Shown piece by piece: positions 4,068-5,473 of a stretch of DNA of 5,473 nt (positions within the stretch are counted from its first letter, which is position 1; every line of letters begins with the position of its first letter). Below the pieces are notes generated by a model. That model did not search any database, had not been told where the DNA came from, and saw only the letters and a list, made by a program, of their open reading frames with translations. Source of the stretch: an uncultured Nitrosomonadales bacterium (GTDB lineage: Bacteria > Pseudomonadota > Gammaproteobacteria > Burkholderiales > Gallionellaceae); contig CAIZNF010000469.1 in the NCBI GenBank assembly GCA_903934275.1, positions 1-5,473 on the forward strand, written 5' to 3'. Made by a program: the position numbers and the translations under genes.

Positions 4068-5473
4068 ATGAAAAACATGACCATCAAATTGAAGCTCATC
4101 CTTCTCGTATCTCTGGCGACCATCGCGCTGGTGATAGTCGGGCTGGTGGGAAATAACGGGATCGGCAACGTCGGCAACGCCGCCAAGGAAATCGGCGAGG
4201 TACGCCTGCCTTCCATTATGGGGCTGGACATTGTGAACGAGGGGCAGACCGCAATTCGTTCCACCAACCGCGAGGCTCCATTTTATGAAAATGATTACAA
4301 AGCCCAGGACAAGTTTGCTTCCATTCTGAAGAATAAAGAAGAAGTCTGGAAACGCATCGACAAGGGCTGGAAGATTTACGAACCGTTACCACAAACCAAG
4401 GAAGAGGAAGAAGTGTGGAAAAAGTTCGTGATCGAGTGGGATACCTGGAAAAAAGGAGAGGGCGAGTTTGACGGTATTTTGAAGGAACTGGTAAGCAACC
4501 AGACTGAAGCGGGACAGAAGGCGCTGTTCATCAAGATGTACGACAAGTTTAACGCGCAACGCGAACCCTTTGCGCGCGCCGAGGCATTGCTGGGCAAGAT
4601 CGTCGAGTTGAACGATAACTATGCAAAAGAGGGCGTAAAGCAAGCGGAAAGCGCCATTGCCACGGCCAGAATGTTGATGCTGGTGATCGCGCTGCTCGCC
4701 ATCGGACTGGCGTTGGCTTTTGGCTTCTACCTGATTCAAGCTATTACAGGTGCGCTAGGTAAAAGTGTCGAAGCGGCCAACCGTATTGCGTCAGGTGATT
4801 TGAGCGGCAATATCCAGGCGGACAGCACTGATGAGACGGGTCAATTATTGCGCGCGATGGGCAGTATGCAAGACAGCCTGCGTGCGATTGTCGCCGAGAT
4901 CAAAAACATCGTCGAAGCGGCAGCGATACGCGGCGACTTCAGCGTCAAGATGACAATGGAAGGCAAGGCGGGTTACACCAAAGAACTATCCGACCTGCTC
5001 AACAGCCTGTCCAACGTCTCCGAGACCGGCCTGAACGACGTATCGCGCGTCGCAACCGCTTTGGCAAATGGTGATCTGAGTCAGAAGATCACCGCAGAAT
5101 ACGCGGGCGTGTTTGCCCAAACGAAAAACGCCGTCAACAGCACCGTGGATTCCCTGACCAAGGTTGTCGGCGAAATCAAGAACATCGTCGAAGACGCGGC
5201 CGTACGCGGCAGATTCAGTACCAAGATGGATATGACCGGCAAGCAGGGCTACACCAAAGAACTGTCCGACCTGCTCAACCAGTTGTCCAACGTCACCGAA
5301 ACTGGCATCGCCGACGTGGTGCGCGTCGCCAATCTGCTGGCCAAGGGAGACCTGACTGAAACCATCACCAAAGAATACCCCGGCTCGTTCGGTGAAATGA
5401 AAGCGGGCGTCAACGGCACGGTAGAAAACCTCAAGGTACTGGTCGGCGAAATCAAGGATGCCACCGACACCAT
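4068..5473 (+). CDS. Methyl-accepting chemotaxis protein with tandem HAMP-like modules (3' partial)
   Basis: This is an inner-membrane chemoreceptor; 468 complete codons are visible with no stop before the window ends. It has a short N-terminus, transmembrane segment 1 (about 9-28), a periplasmic region of about 170 residues that is helical, charged and free of Cys, consistent with a four-helix-bundle (4HB_MCP) sensor, and transmembrane segment 2 (about 202-223). A HAMP domain follows (about 224-275, with ANRIASGDLSGNI). Two 92-residue units come next (277-368 and 369-460), each starting EIKNIVE and containing YTKELSDLLN and an NGDLS/KGDLT-type HAMP signature; a third begins at 461 (EIKDATDT). 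The methylation helices and the signalling tip lie beyond the window. The ribosome site AGAGGAGA (4054-4061) is 6 bases before the ATG at 4068, 24 bp after the cheW stop. The ligand cannot be predicted. Confidence 0.95.
   Translation, partial: MKNMTIKLKLILLVSLATIALVIVGLVGNNGIGNVGNAAKEIGEVRLPSIMGLDIVNEGQTAIRSTNREAPFYENDYKAQDKFASILKNKEEVWKRIDKGWKIYEPLPQTKEEEEVWKKFVIEWDTWKKGEGEFDGILKELVSNQTEAGQKALFIKMYDKFNAQREPFARAEALLGKIVELNDNYAKEGVKQAESAIATARMLMLVIALLAIGLALAFGFYLIQAITGALGKSVEAANRIASGDLSGNIQADSTDETGQLLRAMGSMQDSLRAIVAEIKNIVEAAAIRGDFSVKMTMEGKAGYTKELSDLLNSLSNVSETGLNDVSRVATALANGDLSQKITAEYAGVFAQTKNAVNSTVDSLTKVVGEIKNIVEDAAVRGRFSTKMDMTGKQGYTKELSDLLNQLSNVTETGIADVVRVANLLAKGDLTETITKEYPGSFGEMKAGVNGTVENLKVLVGEIKDATDT
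4896..5473 (+). repeat. Tandem 276-bp coding repeat (poly-HAMP units) in mcp
   Basis: The codons for EIKNIVE or EIKDATD begin at 4896, 5172 and 5448, an exact period of 276 bp or 92 residues. Units one and two are identical at about 60 of 92 residues by hand count. Best-preserved parts are the GYTKELSDLLN block and the GDL...I..EY HAMP-like signature. The third unit is cut by the window end, so the total number is unknown. Exact spacing with clear sequence divergence points to old duplications kept in register by helical coiled-coil geometry. Confidence 0.85.

Noticed and set aside
3699..4739. Minus-strand reading frames opposite cheW and mcp
   Set aside because: They mirror well-supported + strand genes and have no independent start signals or recognisable products.

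Overview
The window is a chemotaxis signalling cluster on the + strand, with a small toxin-antitoxin pair and palindromic repeats inserted into it. Gene order is cheY (5' end cut off), cheA, a HicB/HicA-type pair, cheW, and a methyl-accepting chemotaxis protein (mcp, 3' end cut off). CheY and CheA resemble those of aquatic Betaproteobacteria. The CheY reads TDQNMP...GWLVKPF, and the CheA starts MSIDMSQFYQ with a ferredoxin-like P2 domain and a low-complexity linker. Nitrosomonadales/Gallionellaceae-like bacteria are my best guess, from remembered family resemblance and the medium-GC sequence. No marker gene in the window tests this.

Layout: 1-352 cheY; 353-588 a gap holding a second, broken copy of the cheA start, a large perfect inverted repeat and a solitary palindrome; 589-2775 cheA; 2776-2991 a gap with a 48-nt hairpin and a back-to-back palindrome pair; 2992-3183 hicB and 3184-3363 hicA, directly abutting; 3364-3557 a gap with a short palindrome and a second copy of the 48-nt hairpin; 3558-4043 cheW; 4068 to the window end mcp. 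All coding is on the + strand and I see no convincing minus-strand gene.

The che genes form the core of one pathway. The receptor senses a signal across the membrane through its four-helix periplasmic region and passes it through HAMP modules. CheW couples the receptor to CheA. CheA autophosphorylates on His48 and passes phosphate to CheY on an Asp encoded at 143-145. cheW and mcp (24 bp apart) are tightly arranged. The cheY-cheA and cheA-cheW junctions have been opened by inserted DNA.

The most notable signal is between the genes. At least six palindromes carry a GTAG tetranucleotide (or CTAC on the opposite side); in five of the six it touches the hairpin stem directly. This is the architecture of REP elements mobilised by RAYT (Y1/TnpA-REP) nucleases, arranged as inverted pairs. 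A separate 48-nt hairpin occurs twice in direct orientation, bracketing hicBA, and three of its base pairs have changed by compensatory substitution. Part of the cheA start region is duplicated 220 bp apart around the first inverted pair. I found nothing that is clearly a wholly new system; the repeats and the placement of hicBA are the parts that deserve follow-up.
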